Assembly (NCBI RefSeq): GCF_000003815.2
Contig: NC_049991.1
Span: 10,871,024 to 10,935,023 of the forward strand
Origin: Branchiostoma floridae
Taxonomy: Eukaryota; Chordata; Leptocardii; Amphioxiformes; Branchiostomatidae
Length of the DNA: 64,000 nt
Reading direction: 5' to 3'
Part shown: piece after piece, positions 26,501 to 37,194 of the stretch
Layout: each line of letters opens with the position of its first letter
How positions within the stretch are numbered: position 1 is the first letter of the stretch
Translations under genes and position numbers: made by a program
Notes under the pieces: generated by a model
What the model was told of the DNA's origin: nothing
Databases searched by the model: none
What the model saw: only the letters and a program-made list of their open reading frames with translations

Positions 26501-28900
26501 TGGACTCAGGAAGCTTGTGGTCTTGTCCTGGGTTCGCTGTGCTTGTCCTTTGTTCTCCACCTGGTTGTGGAAGACTGTCTGAAATGTCAGATTGCACAGT
26601 AGGACCACCAGTAGGCAAGATGTCAGAGACGTCTGGTGTCACATTGGGACTGACGGTTGGAAGAGGTGTGTACTCTCCCAGCAAACTTGTTACACTGTCA
26701 TCTGTACCAGAACGGATTCTGGACTCTGCTGTGCCAACACCACTGTCCACAGTACTCTCTTGGCCCCCTTGTGATATGTCAGCATCCTTGTTGAGATCCT
26801 TAGTATTAGACTCATTTTGATTGTCAGAAACATTTGCACATTCTAATGTACTCTTCATACCCTGTATGTTGTTGTCATCATGGCCAGGACTTTCCCCTTG
26901 CACTTCTGTGAGTTTGTCCTGCAAGCTTTCATCCTTGGCTATGATGGTTCTGTTGAGGGTGCTGTCACTGCTGCTGCTACTGCTCGTGAATTGGCTGGAC
27001 CTTTCCATCTTTGAATCACCTTCAAACGAGGAAGAAGTTTTAAGCTGCCTTGTGATGTTTGGTCCCTCTATATTGCAACTGCTACTGATCTCTGCATTAT
27101 CATTGTCCAATACATCATCCCTGACATCCCCCTTATTTGCACTGAAATTAACTATCATTGGTCCACTATCTGAGGTTGCAGGATTAATGGCCGGAGTTTG
27201 AACCGCATTCTGTTGGCTTTTGTCTGCTTTTTGTTCTTCCACCGATTTGCGTATCAAATTCTGCAGGCTCATACCATAGTAATCCACCTCTTCTAAGCTC
27301 CCCTCTGTGGTCTCTGTGTTGGACCTGTCCTTCCCTTGCCAGTCATCACCAGAAGTACTGTCCACTCTTTCCTTTGTTTCAGACTCCACTGTAGATTCTG
27401 TCTTGGATCGCACCCTACACTCAAAACCATCAGAGGATGGTGACTGTCCTACTGTGCTATCCTCTCCCTCAGAGGACCACTTTCTTCTCTCAACAACTGT
27501 CTGAGACTCATAACTCATCTTATTAGGATCACTTCCAATTTCACTGGACTGATTGCTTGACTCCCTACTGTATCTCGGCCTTGATTCATCAACAGTGCCT
27601 TCGTCACATCTACCTGAATGAAGTTCTGAAACATCTCTTTCATGACCAAACTTTGTGTCTGAATCATTACTCTGCAGGTCTGGATTTTTGTCTCTTGGAG
27701 TGTCTCTACCTGATGAGGACAGAGTGTCAGACTGAGAATCATGGAAGGAGTAGTTGAGAGGGTTGTAAGGAATGGATGGAATGTTGTGCGAGGAAGAGGC
27801 TGTGTTGACACCGGACTGCTCCCCACCACTCATACCAGGACTGGTGACTGGGGTTGGGGTTCTCCTCTCCTGGAAAACAAAACAATAGAGTTAACTGAAG
27901 ACTGCAGATACAATAGGTGGACATACATTGCTTTTTGTATTCTATTTCACAAGCTACCTGATGTTTTCTGCCTATAAGCTAAGCTGTAACTTCAGTGGAA
28001 GCTGGTGTTCTCTATGCAGCGATTCTAATGCACCTTGCAAGTGTTTTTAAAATTGACAGGTTCAGTTGAGACTTGTTCCTGCCAACAACAACAAAATTCA
28101 GGAAAGGTAATTACTAATAGGAAATGAAAATCATGTTGCTATTCTGAAGGATAGAATTAATGTTAACACCTCAATCTTCTGGATAACTGTCTGCACTCTG
28201 TTGAGAAGTCTGTCCCTCCGCTGTACAGCCAGTCTATGCTCCACTCCTGCAGCCAGCTGTCTGTAACGCTGCATCTCCAGGCAGCGCCCTTCATCCATCT
28301 GGGTGGGACAATCACAAAATGGGTGTACATGTAAGGTGAAGAGTATGACAAGATTTGGTCCTCCTTTACATTATCTTTTTTTCTGTTATCAACTCAAACA
28401 GGCTGTATGTTTATCTATGGTAAATCATCTAGAGCTCTCACACAAATTGTATAGTTCAACTTCTTTGCCAGAGCTGTCTCTAGCTTTTAGTTTTTTCCAT
28501 CCCACCCATTGTTTCAGAGCCATGTTGTTGACTTATGTTGATAAATCTGTCATTTTTGGCTTATCACAATAAATTTCAACAGTTTCATGTCATGAAGTTC
28601 AGATTTTTGGGATGAATGGTTGAAGATTTTGTCCATCCCGACAAGCAAATTTCCATCCTGGGATTGAAGGACGGGTCCTGGGAGAGCACTGCATTTTGTA
28701 AAAGGCTTTTAAGCTTCTAAATATCAAAATTACTTCGTTGTCTATCCACGTACCACAGGTGGGAGTATTGGAATCCCATTGAACCTGATGCATGATTGGA
28801 AACCTGTGTCTTCCTCCTCCCTTCCCAGAGTCTCCATATTCTGTGTGAGGACATCTAGTGCCTCAGCCTGGGACTGCAGGAAGTCCATAAACTCAGGCAT
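20546..28900 (-). CDS. CCP110: Centriolar coiled-coil protein of 110 kDa (CP110)
   Basis: CP110 caps the distal end of centrioles with CEP97, limits centriole length and blocks cilium assembly until removed from the mother centriole. Coding exons: 28900-28754, 28298-28170, 27869-25734, 25493-25419, 25261-25164, 24995-24542, 24274-24155, 22724-22623, 22414-22301, 22118-22030, 21702-21607, 20941-20856 and 20637-20546 (TAA). All phases agree, giving 1,245 residues; the human protein is about 1,010. Landmarks matching human CP110: IRFNGIPILPP (residues 38-48), a basic coiled segment (50-92), MSLQNLIRKS (~292), a glutamine-rich coiled coil (~805-870), LSAAVKGYLTRRLL (~1030), QQETPIRKGMVTTQDAEL (~1065), the 'LLEVHDVFF' block (~1093) and SSATQKALQRKR (~1145). 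The extra length sits in the 712-codon serine/threonine-rich exon. The exon holding the start opens at acceptor 28921; the ATG at 28900 was chosen because it gives about the human spacing to the IRF motif. A non-coding upstream exon is likely. Confidence 0.93.
22780..23340. repeat. GC-rich repeat-like segment in a CCP110 intron
   Basis: This block is clearly more GC- and CpG-rich than the flanking intron and has no open exon structure. It contains TTTTTTACGGCCGGATATCC followed by TTCCTGACGCC, a phrase I associate with 3' ends of dispersed retroelements in invertebrates, but I cannot name the family. There is no second copy in the window to align with. Confidence 0.35.
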
Positions 28901-28921
28901 TGCAGACAGGGAAGTGGGCAC

Positions 28922-29901
28922 CTGCAAATGTAAAGCAAAGATATGAAAAGTGATTTTAGGTTTTTAAGCTAAATCCTTATCTTGGCAATATCTGGTTAAC
29001 TACAACCAATATATTAGTAAGAGTGTGTTACAACCAAACTATCAAGAAAGAAAGTATAACCAAATTAGAACAGTTTTTAGACTATGATTAAAGAGAATAA
29101 AATTAAAACTGAATACATACTCGTTTGGACAATTACAATTTGCATGTGCACATAAAAAGATCTAAACAATCTTAAAAGCCTACATCTTCTTCCACATTTG
29201 CTTCCTTTAATACTGATGGTAGCCCATATGAATATCTTACAATGGCCCGTTATCGGTGAATGATCAAAAAGTAGGGACTAGAAAGGGGAACTTGTGTGCA
29301 GTCTCCAAGAGGAAGTGAGCATGCAAATTCTGGGGGACAGCCAACAACTGATATGTCAAGTTTTGCATTTCTTACTGGTACTTCCTTCTGGGGAGCCATT
29401 CACAAGAAGCAGCTCACACCACAACAGTCTACATAACTGTCCAAACTACCAGCACCTGTTTTACTATCAGTTGATGCATCTCATGTAACTATTGCAGGTA
29501 AGGCGACTTGTAAATCATTGTCACCCTTCCATGTTTGATAGTGTTCATTTCTAGTTAACCATGGCAGGCAAGAACAATTGCCATTGTTTATAATTACATA
29601 TTGTACAAAGTGATCTTATACCCTGTCTCCTTTTCAATTATACCCTGTCTGTCTCTCTAAAATTAATTTTTTCAAAAGTAATGGAAAGCCAGTAGGCAAA
29701 AGCTCGATTGCATGCAGTTACTGGTATGTGACAGGATGGTAATTTAGTGGAGTGTACCATGGATATAATCATAAAATTTACATATTCATTTACTTAGGAA
29801 ATATTGCTTCAGTATCAAATGCAATTCTTATACTATTTATTAATCAAGCTATCAAAATCTTCTACAGGTGTAACAAAGTAGTGAGAAAGTCTACGAGCAT
29901 A
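28922..29901. promoter_or_regulatory. Divergent interval between CCP110 and the first membrane-protein gene
   Basis: CCP110 is transcribed leftward and the six-pass gene rightward from this ~1 kb. A splice acceptor at 29862-29867 (TCTACAG) precedes the start codon at 29902, so the rightward transcript has at least one 5' UTR exon upstream. The same acceptor context, TCTACAGGTGTAACAAAG, is repeated before the second paralogue at about 33207. I see no TATA box that I would defend. Confidence 0.4.
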
Positions 29902-31309
29902 ATGGATGCAGAGGCCCGGCTACACATCAACAGAGGCTCATCCGTCAGGAAGACTTTAAAGTCTACACTGCTCAGGAGGGGCTCAAAAGTTTCCAACGTA
30001 AGTGTACCGCGCACGAACACGTGAATTCTATAACCAAACAAATGTATTAAAAAAGTACTTTTACTGTGAAAGTAGGTTTTTTCTATTCATTATTGTTCTG
30101 AAGCCTGGATAAGGGCCAGCTTTTACCATGGAGGTTTCCATCAAACAGACACTGGTCTGTGGTTTGGATAAAGCTACCAAAACAGGAGAAGAGGAAGTTG
30201 AATTGGAATGACTTCCAGATAGTTAATCTCAGCCTTTCAGTTGATGACAAACTATTTTGATGCTATACTAAATTAATCATTAACATGTCAAGACAACATT
30301 GCCAAAAATGGATTTAGCTTGTGACAAATTGACAATGCAAAAAAGCTTTTTGATCACAGAGTATCATACAATACATGTACTTTTACTACAGGAAGAATGG
30401 AAGCCAGTAATCTACAAAGTACTGCGAGGCTGTTACTACCTACTCCTCCTGATACACCTGGCTGTTGTTATACTCGGCATCTACCGCAATGGCAGAACCA
30501 CCTATGACCGCTGGTGTGAAAAACAGAGGGACGCAACACACCCTCCAGCCAACCTGTCCTGCTGGAACTCAACATGGGACGACCCAACCCTGTCCAAGGA
30601 CCTGGGCCTGCCCGAGTTCCTCATTCCTAAGATTAAAATCTTGATCTCTCTGACAAACTCCATCATCATGTTTGTGTTCATGTCAAAAAGGGGTCAGTTT
30701 TTGGGCTTCATAAAGTCATTTCGCAGGTGCCTCACCAAAAAGTGGTTTCTGAATTTTACCTTGAGCTTGAGTCTCGCTTTAGCCTGGAACATAGCTAATG
30801 CAGTGTTTGGCTTATCACAGAAAGATCTGTCTTTCGTTATCAATATTACTGCTTCAGCCTTGATGTGGATGACTAAAAATCTGTTTGACTTTGTCTTTGT
30901 GATTGGCCTAACCCATTATATTCCACCTCCCAAGGCAACCCCTCTGCATCGCATGTACGTCTGCACTCTTGCTTTGTATGGCTTCAGCTATCTAGCTCAG
31001 TTTGCCTACTGTTCGGTTGTTGCTGTCTTCAAAATGAGCTTTGTATCCAAAATCACAGACAATGAGTTCTTCACTTCCATCGACATCCTTCTCACTATTG
31101 CTGCTTCAGGATATAACAGAATGGTGTGGGATTTCTTCACCACCAAACTGTACAAGCCCGACAGGGACATTGTCTCCACTGTTTACTATCCTCTTGTCAT
31201 TCCCAGTGACAATTCATATTTACCCTTGGATGAGGAGGAAAACAGAAATGAAAGAGATGCTAGTGTCAACAATAACTGTACTACCCAGTACCAGGCAAAT
31301 TTGACCTGA
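29902..31309 (+). CDS. Six-pass membrane protein, tandem paralogue 1
   Basis: I do not recognise this family. Two coding exons, 29902-29997 and 30392-31309, encode 337 residues. Exon 1 gives a basic cytosolic leader (MDAEARLHINRGSSVRKTLK...). Exon 2 opens at acceptor TACTACAG and encodes six hydrophobic segments at about residues 44-62, 116-133, 151-170, 178-200, 215-238 and 245-263. The first loop has a Trp-Cys pair, a second Cys and NxS/T sites, which suggests a lumenal or extracellular, glycosylated, disulfide-bonded loop. Motifs shared with the two downstream paralogues are KKWF or QKWF, LTHxIPPxK, QFAYCSVxAVFK, SGYN and TKLYK. The tail is acidic then Asn-rich. A longer reading frame from a TTG at 30299 is intronic. 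The window shows no enzyme motif; a channel, transporter or receptor-like role is possible but unsupported. Confidence 0.85.
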
Positions 31310-31429
31310 ATAGCACTACATTGTATGTGTAACATATATAGTCAGTAATGGTCAAGATTTCAGTGTCTAGTATATATCTAATATAAGTATATCATATATT
31401 ATATACCTAATGTAATTAAATCACATTAT

Positions 31430-31435
31430 AATAAA
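31430..31435 (+). terminator. AATAAA polyadenylation signal of paralogue 1
   Basis: This is the first canonical hexamer downstream of the stop codon at 31309, about 120 bp away in AT-rich sequence, a normal position for a short 3' UTR. Confidence 0.5.
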
Positions 31436-33016
31436 AGACAATATTATCATTACAATATCATATTGTATACATAGCAAGTTACGAAATTGGTACGAGATTT
31501 TTCTCATATGCACTAAACATGAGATGGTTTGATAGTCAGGTTTCACTACTGGCTTGATATTGTTCTCATGTGTAAACTGCTATTGCATTGCATCTTTAAA
31601 AATTGAGACGAGCCATATCACGAGAACCTTTGTTGCCTTCTCGTAGTCTATTTTATCTTGTTCCAGATTTAAGTACATGTGCTGTAGGTAGGAATAAGTT
31701 GTTTTTAGTTGATAATTTACATACCTATATTATATGCACACCCATCTATATACTCTCATTAACCTGTTCTTGTATAGGTGAAGATCAAAAAGCTTACAAC
31801 AGAAATTAAAGATTAATACATGTATACACTATGTAGATCTATAAGACCCGAATCTTAAAACAGGTGCTACATGTACAAAACAATTGATCAGTCAAAATAA
31901 AATGCTGAAATGAGACATGGTTCTTGCAACTTCCTTTTCAACTTCCTTAATAAGTTAAAAGGACAGAAAATATGCTAAGTAATGTGTACACAGCAATCTG
32001 CATTAGAAAGAGGAAGTTCTGCTTGCACACACACTATGAGACTGTAAGGTTGAGGGAGCATATTCACTTCCCATTTTGGACACATACTCTGGATCCATGA
32101 ACCCACAATAAGCACCACTGTTAAAAAGAGGAAGTTTGTTTCGGTAGCTGTGAATCACAATTGAATATATTATTAGCTTGGAAAGGTTCATCGCAACTTT
32201 GACTAATCATTTAACTATTGTATGCATAAGGAGATACATGCATGCCAGCTACATAGTCTACTCAACAATAACTGTGGACTGAAACTTGTAAGAATCCTAA
32301 GGTATGTATGTTTTATTGTGCTAGTATTATAATATGATGAAGATTGTGCTAGTATTATAGCATGCCTAACATCTTAAATTCAAAACATTGTCTAACGTTA
32401 CCACCTCTCTTATTTCTTGTTACATGCAATCTTGTTATGACAATTCTTTGATTCTGATATGAATAATATACATGACATTGTAATGAAATATTGATAAACA
32501 AGTCTTTGCATACAAATGAATTTGGGCTCCAACTTCCAAGAAAACAAGAAGATTGATACTTTGCAATCAATGCAACCATTCAGTGCCATCTAGTAGAAGT
32601 CTTCTAGATATGTTGATTGTTGACTATTCATGTTGGTGTGTACACAGTTTGACTTATCAGTTATATATAGAGACTGGGTGGGGAAGGTAGAGGTGAATAT
32701 AAATTGATCTGTACTAATCACATGGAATGCTGCTGTTCACAGAACATGTTAAGTTATATAAGTTAAGCCCAGCGTTGGTGTATGTACCTTCCACTTTTCC
32801 ATTCACTTCTAGCATTCTTCCAGTACCTTAGAGCACCAAATAGGGAAGTGTTCAAGCTTATGCTTAAAACTATAGAATAAACGCATCTGGGCATACTGCC
32901 TTGCAACCCTCCTCTGGCCTCTTATATATACACAAATTTATGTATATTTCTACTTGAACAGATGTCAACAAATTCATATATGGTACTAGTAAGTAAGTTT
33001 TTTAATCACAGGCCAG

Positions 33017-33117
33017 GAGTCCTGAGCCTTGCTAGCTCCATTCTGCTTTCAACGGTCACTACTCTGCCATGGAGTGGTGACCGTTGGAATTGGAATGAAG
33101 ATAGCATGGCAGGACTC
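33017..33117. repeat. Inverted-repeat hairpin element
   Basis: Left arm 33017-33063 and right arm 33073-33117 are imperfect complements (GAGTCCTGAGCCTTGCTAGC... against ...GATAGCATGGCAGGACTC) with a ~9-bp loop. The inner part TCACTACT/AGTGGTGA and ACGGT/ACCGT pair exactly. It looks like a small foldback MITE. No clear target duplication was found. Confidence 0.6.
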
Positions 33118-33274
33118 AAGACTATGATTTTATAGTACCGTAGTTTTAGGTAGTACTATGGTTTTATAGTACTCTCTCATTATTGATTTCACTAAAAACT
33201 TTCTACAGGTGTAACAAAGCTGTCTGAATTTTGTGAAAGTCTACCAAACGGACCCAGAGGCTCGACTACAGAAC

Positions 33275-34354
33275 ATGTCTTCATCTACAAGTGAGAAGTC
33301 AGCACTGCTCGAGAGGGACTCAGCAGTGAAAGTTTCCAATGTAAGTATACAACGTTGACACAAAGACATGTGAAAGTAGGGCTTTACTATTGATTTGTCA
33401 GTGAATGAATTGAGAGAGGAAGTGATACTGGATAGAAACACTGTCATAGACATTATGGTTCTTGCTTTAAATTAGTTTAATAGAATGTCAATGAATTTAA
33501 ATACATGTAACTATATTTCCTTTCAGGATGACAAACAATACATGATCCAGAAGGCAAGCCAGCTGGGCTACTGCATGTTGGTGGTCACCCACCTGTTTGC
33601 TATTGGCTTCAACATCTACAATGACATCACAGTCTTCCAACACACATGGTGCAAGAACCAGAAGGGTCACGGCAGTTTCTGCTCAAATTTTACCATCACT
33701 GAGTTGGGCGTGCCTCGCTACTTTACTTCCCAATTCAAGCTGGTGACTTCTCTAGTTAATACACCCCTGTTTTTTGTTTTTCTCAAACACAATGGTCACT
33801 TCTATGGATTTAAACTGTCTTTTGTAAAGTGCCTTTCACAAAAGTGGTTCCTGGGTTTTCTATTGTCTTTATCAATGGCTGTAACGTGGGACTTCATAAA
33901 CACAGCAATCGCTATCGAACTTCAAAACTCTGAAGCACTCCAAATAACCATCACAGCATTTGGTTGGCTTATGAAAAACATTCTTGATGCTGTCTTGGTG
34001 GTAGCTCTAACCCACTACATTCCACCAAGCAAAGACAAGAAGTATTTCCTGCTGTACAGCTTCACTGTGGTTGTATACAGCATTAACTACTTGGGCCAGT
34101 TTGCCTACTGCTCAGTGCTTGCTGTGTTTAAGATCAGCCTTGTAGCAAATAAAACACAGTTCTGGTCCATGATAGATATCCTGCTGACTGTGGCTACATC
34201 AGGGTACAACAAGACTGTCTATGATGCTCTCTCCACTAAGCTGTATAAATCTGACAGGGACATTGTAGCCTCTGTGTACAACCCTCTGCACTTGCAGATG
34301 GGCAGTTCAAATGGAGAGTCAGGATCGCACATAAGGGGAGAGATGGGACGATAA
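33275..34354 (+). CDS. Six-pass membrane protein, tandem paralogue 2
   Basis: Coding exons 33275-33340 (MSSSTSEKSALLERDSAVK...) and 33527-34354 give 297 residues. The junction is phase 0 with donor GTAAGT and acceptor TTTCAG, the same architecture as paralogue 1. The leader exon keeps the SALLxR...KVSN ending of paralogue 1 (STLLRRGSKVSN). Six hydrophobic segments, the first-loop Trp-Cys...Cys-x-Asn-x-Thr pattern, LTHYIPPSK, QFAYCSVLAVFK, SGYN and TKLYK are all present. The C-terminal tail is shorter and ends HIRGEMGR. The 5' UTR acceptor region also matches paralogue 1, so the duplicated unit included upstream sequence. A frame reaching back to 33485 crosses the acceptor and is not coding. 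Function unknown. Confidence 0.85.
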
Positions 34355-36205
34355 GGTTATCAAGAACAGGACACATCAGACATGACAAACACTCTCCTGA
34401 AGGAACAGTAAAGTTATTATGTGTGCACGTTACATGGAAATGTATTGCACTTTATACACATTGCATATAGCAAATGTGATGATAGAAATCATATGTAATG
34501 ATTATGTGCTTAATATTGGAAGATTGTTTATGTTTATTCATGACATAAAACAGTAATTTAGTAGAAAGCAATTTACTGAGTTTGAAGAATAGCATTAGGA
34601 AAGAAAATATGTGAAACTCATAGTCATATACATGTATATATTAACAATTCTAGCACCAATTATTTTACATGCCAAGCTTGCCATAAAGTTAAACACTCTT
34701 TTGGTCAACAACTATTGAGAGCTAAAAATCTAATTGACAAAATCGTAATTTGTGACTGATGTGGTTGGATAGGGCTACATGTATATGATAAAAGTTTTGC
34801 AAGAAACAACCACAGATATATATTAGATACAGTATTCTATACTTTATAGAGAGTGAAAGTTAAGACAAGAAATTCAATTTCCTCGTCATATTACATGTAA
34901 TCTATGTGCCATGCAGTTACAGAACCCATTATAATATATTTACCATAACTTAAAATATAATTGATGGAGTAACAATTACATGTTATGAAACTAGTGTGCA
35001 AACAATAAACTGAGTGAAGTATAAAATTAAAAACGTTTCTTTCAGATCTGCTTTCAATGTTCAATAGTTTCTTTGAAAAGTAATTGCAAAGTAAGGAAGT
35101 CAGTAGATAGTGAAACTACAATTTTGTCTGACACAGGGTACATCAGTTCTTATTCATTTGTCCTCTAGTTCAATTAGAAAGGTCAATTAATAATCTGTAA
35201 CACGTATGTAGGTGTAGGACTGTATCATACTATGTCAGATGTTCAATTGACTAGCCTGGAACTTGGAAGCTTGCCAGGTTTCAGAAAATGTAGTTCCCCA
35301 AAGGTAGCCAATCCCTGTGAATGACCATGAATGACACAAACAGGATCTTTTCTTTTCAACATACCAAAGTTCAGGTTACGTCTGTGTAGCATAGATACAT
35401 GAAACAGGGAACTAGCTACACATGTAGGTATCAGTTCCTTCTTTCCTACTTCACAACTTTTCATAGCAGCAGAGTGAGCAGACTGTAGGTAAGTAAATTC
35501 ATTTTGCAACTTGAAGTTGTTTGTAAGTAAGTTCAATTTTTTAGGTCAAATTTGGCTTGGGTGATGGAACAATGGCTCAACATGATCTTCAAGTCAACTC
35601 TTCATTTTATAACACATTCGTCCTTCAAAATATCCGTTAAACAAATCAAGTCTGACTACATGTGTATTCAATACCAGTAAAATTGTTATTTTTCTTTTTC
35701 ACTTGTAGGGCCGATTCCAAGCAAGGCTGAAATTGTATTTGAGTTGTGGGACTTCCAGAAGTTGAGGTAATTACACCATTCAATAAATCTTTGGAGAGTC
35801 TGAGACATCTGAGAGCTACATGTAATGTAATGGTGAGAGGGGAATATAACATTTGCATCCACTAAATACTGGCCCTTTCTGGTGCTTTCAGATGGCAATT
35901 GTAATAAGGCCAAGTCTAAAAATAACACTTCCTCCTAGATAACAAGCTTGGCCTTTGGGAAGTCCTGATTGTCCAACTCTGAGTCTGATAAAGCAGACTT
36001 TCCTCAAGCAGCTGCCAAATTAAAACAAGTTAACCAATATCTGAAAAATGCTACACTCCAAGCAAGTAGATGATTTTAGATATGATCATATTTGTTCAAA
36101 ATCTAATGCTCTAATACAAATACACATTTCAAAATCATAGAAACAACAAGATTTCCAACAATATATTTTTTTGACCATCACTCTTTCTCAGATCAGATTG
36201 GGAAC
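34355..36205. other. Interval between paralogues 2 and 3
   Basis: AT-rich, with the 3' UTR of paralogue 2. I looked for a copy of the leader exon (KVSN followed by a donor) or of the TCTACAGGTGTAACAAAG acceptor upstream of paralogue 3 and found neither. No other gene is evident. Confidence 0.45.
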
Positions 36206-37042
36206 ATGCATCCAAAGATGGTTAAGGCTGGCCAGCTGAGCTACTATCTGCTCCTCCTGATTCATCTGTGTGTCATCGTCCTCAGCGCTTACCGCAACGT
36301 CATCAATTTCCAGATCACCTGGTGTAAAGTCCACAAGAGCATGCCAACCATCTGTACAAACTTCAACAACACTGCGCTAGGACCTCCCTTCTTAGTGCCA
36401 AAGATGAAGGTTGGCATATCCGTGTTCAACACAGTCATCCTTCTTCTGCTGGTCAAAACACAGGGCAGGTTTCTGGGCTTCAAGAAGTCATTTCTGAAAT
36501 GTGCATCTAAGAAATGGTTCATGAGTTTTCTATCATCATTCCTTGTTGCCTTTGCATGGGATGTGATGAACATGTCCATTGGCTTCTCTCAAAAAAATGC
36601 AAACCCTATTGCTGAATCAGCTCTTGGCTGGATGTTCAAAGACATTTCTGATGCATTCCTTGTCATTTCCCTGACTCATCACATCCCACCTGGCAAAGGG
36701 CACAAGGTGTACTACATGTACTTCTTGAGCCTGGCACTGTATGCTCTCAATTACCTTGTCCAGTTTGCCTACTGCTCAGTCCTGGCTGTGTTCAAACTGA
36801 GCGTCCTAGCTACAAGTGTGTCCTCCAACTATAGTGAGCTGCTGTCAGCTGTGGACATCTTACTGGTGATAGGTACCTCTGGTTACAACAAGATGTTATG
36901 GGATTTCTTCTCTACCAAGCTGTACAAGCCAAGCAAGGACATAGTGTCCAAAGTCTACTATCCTCTCATTGTTATACCTGATGATTGTGATGAGTCCTAT
37001 ACAGATTTAGATGTTAATGAGGACACAGAAAAGTTTTCCTAA
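36206..37042 (+). CDS. Six-pass membrane protein, tandem paralogue 3
   Basis: A single exon of 278 codons is seen, starting at ATG 36206 (MHPKMVKAGQLSYYLLLL). It aligns with the second exon of paralogues 1 and 2: six hydrophobic segments, Trp-Cys...Cys-x-Asn in the first loop, KKWF, LTHHIPPGK, QFAYCSVLAVFK, SGYN and TKLYK. A good acceptor (CTCTTTCTCAG) lies at 36181-36191, 14 bp before the ATG. An exon beginning there would be out of phase with the phase-0 junction of the other two copies. Either this copy lost the leader exon and starts at 36206, or its upstream exon is only UTR. Function unknown. Confidence 0.8.
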   Translation: MHPKMVKAGQLSYYLLLLIHLCVIVLSAYRNVINFQITWCKVHKSMPTICTNFNNTALGPPFLVPKMKVGISVFNTVILLLLVKTQGRFLGFKKSFLKCASKKWFMSFLSSFLVAFAWDVMNMSIGFSQKNANPIAESALGWMFKDISDAFLVISLTHHIPPGKGHKVYYMYFLSLALYALNYLVQFAYCSVLAVFKLSVLATSVSSNYSELLSAVDILLVIGTSGYNKMLWDFFSTKLYKPSKDIVSKVYYPLIVIPDDCDESYTDLDVNEDTEKFS

Positions 37043-37194
37043 GAACATATATGTACAAACTTTTAAATCTTAGAAGTTGAATATCATCAAGTCATAGAAA
37101 ATATACATGCATCAGTCCATTGCTACTTCAATCAAATCAGAGCTTGCAGTCTTCCATAACATAGCACAGTAGTATAGAACTATGTACTCTGTAG

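Larger units (their letters stand above)
31310..33274. other. Interval between paralogues 1 and 2
   Basis: It holds the 3' UTR of paralogue 1, a hairpin element at 33017-33117, an imperfect ~30-bp tandem duplication near 32328-32365 (TTGTGCTAGTATTATA twice) and the UTR exon of paralogue 2 starting near 33211. No other gene is seen. Confidence 0.5.

Noticed and set aside
26479..27201. Long plus-strand frames opposite CCP110
   Set aside because: Antisense shadows of the 712-codon CCP110 exon.
30299..30391. N-terminal extension of membrane paralogue 1 from a TTG
   Set aside because: The acceptor TTTTACTACAG at 30381-30391 and the leader exon at 29902 explain the true N-terminus.
33485..33526. 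N-terminal extension of membrane paralogue 2
   Set aside because: It lies upstream of the TTTCAG acceptor; the leader exon at 33275 is the homologous start.
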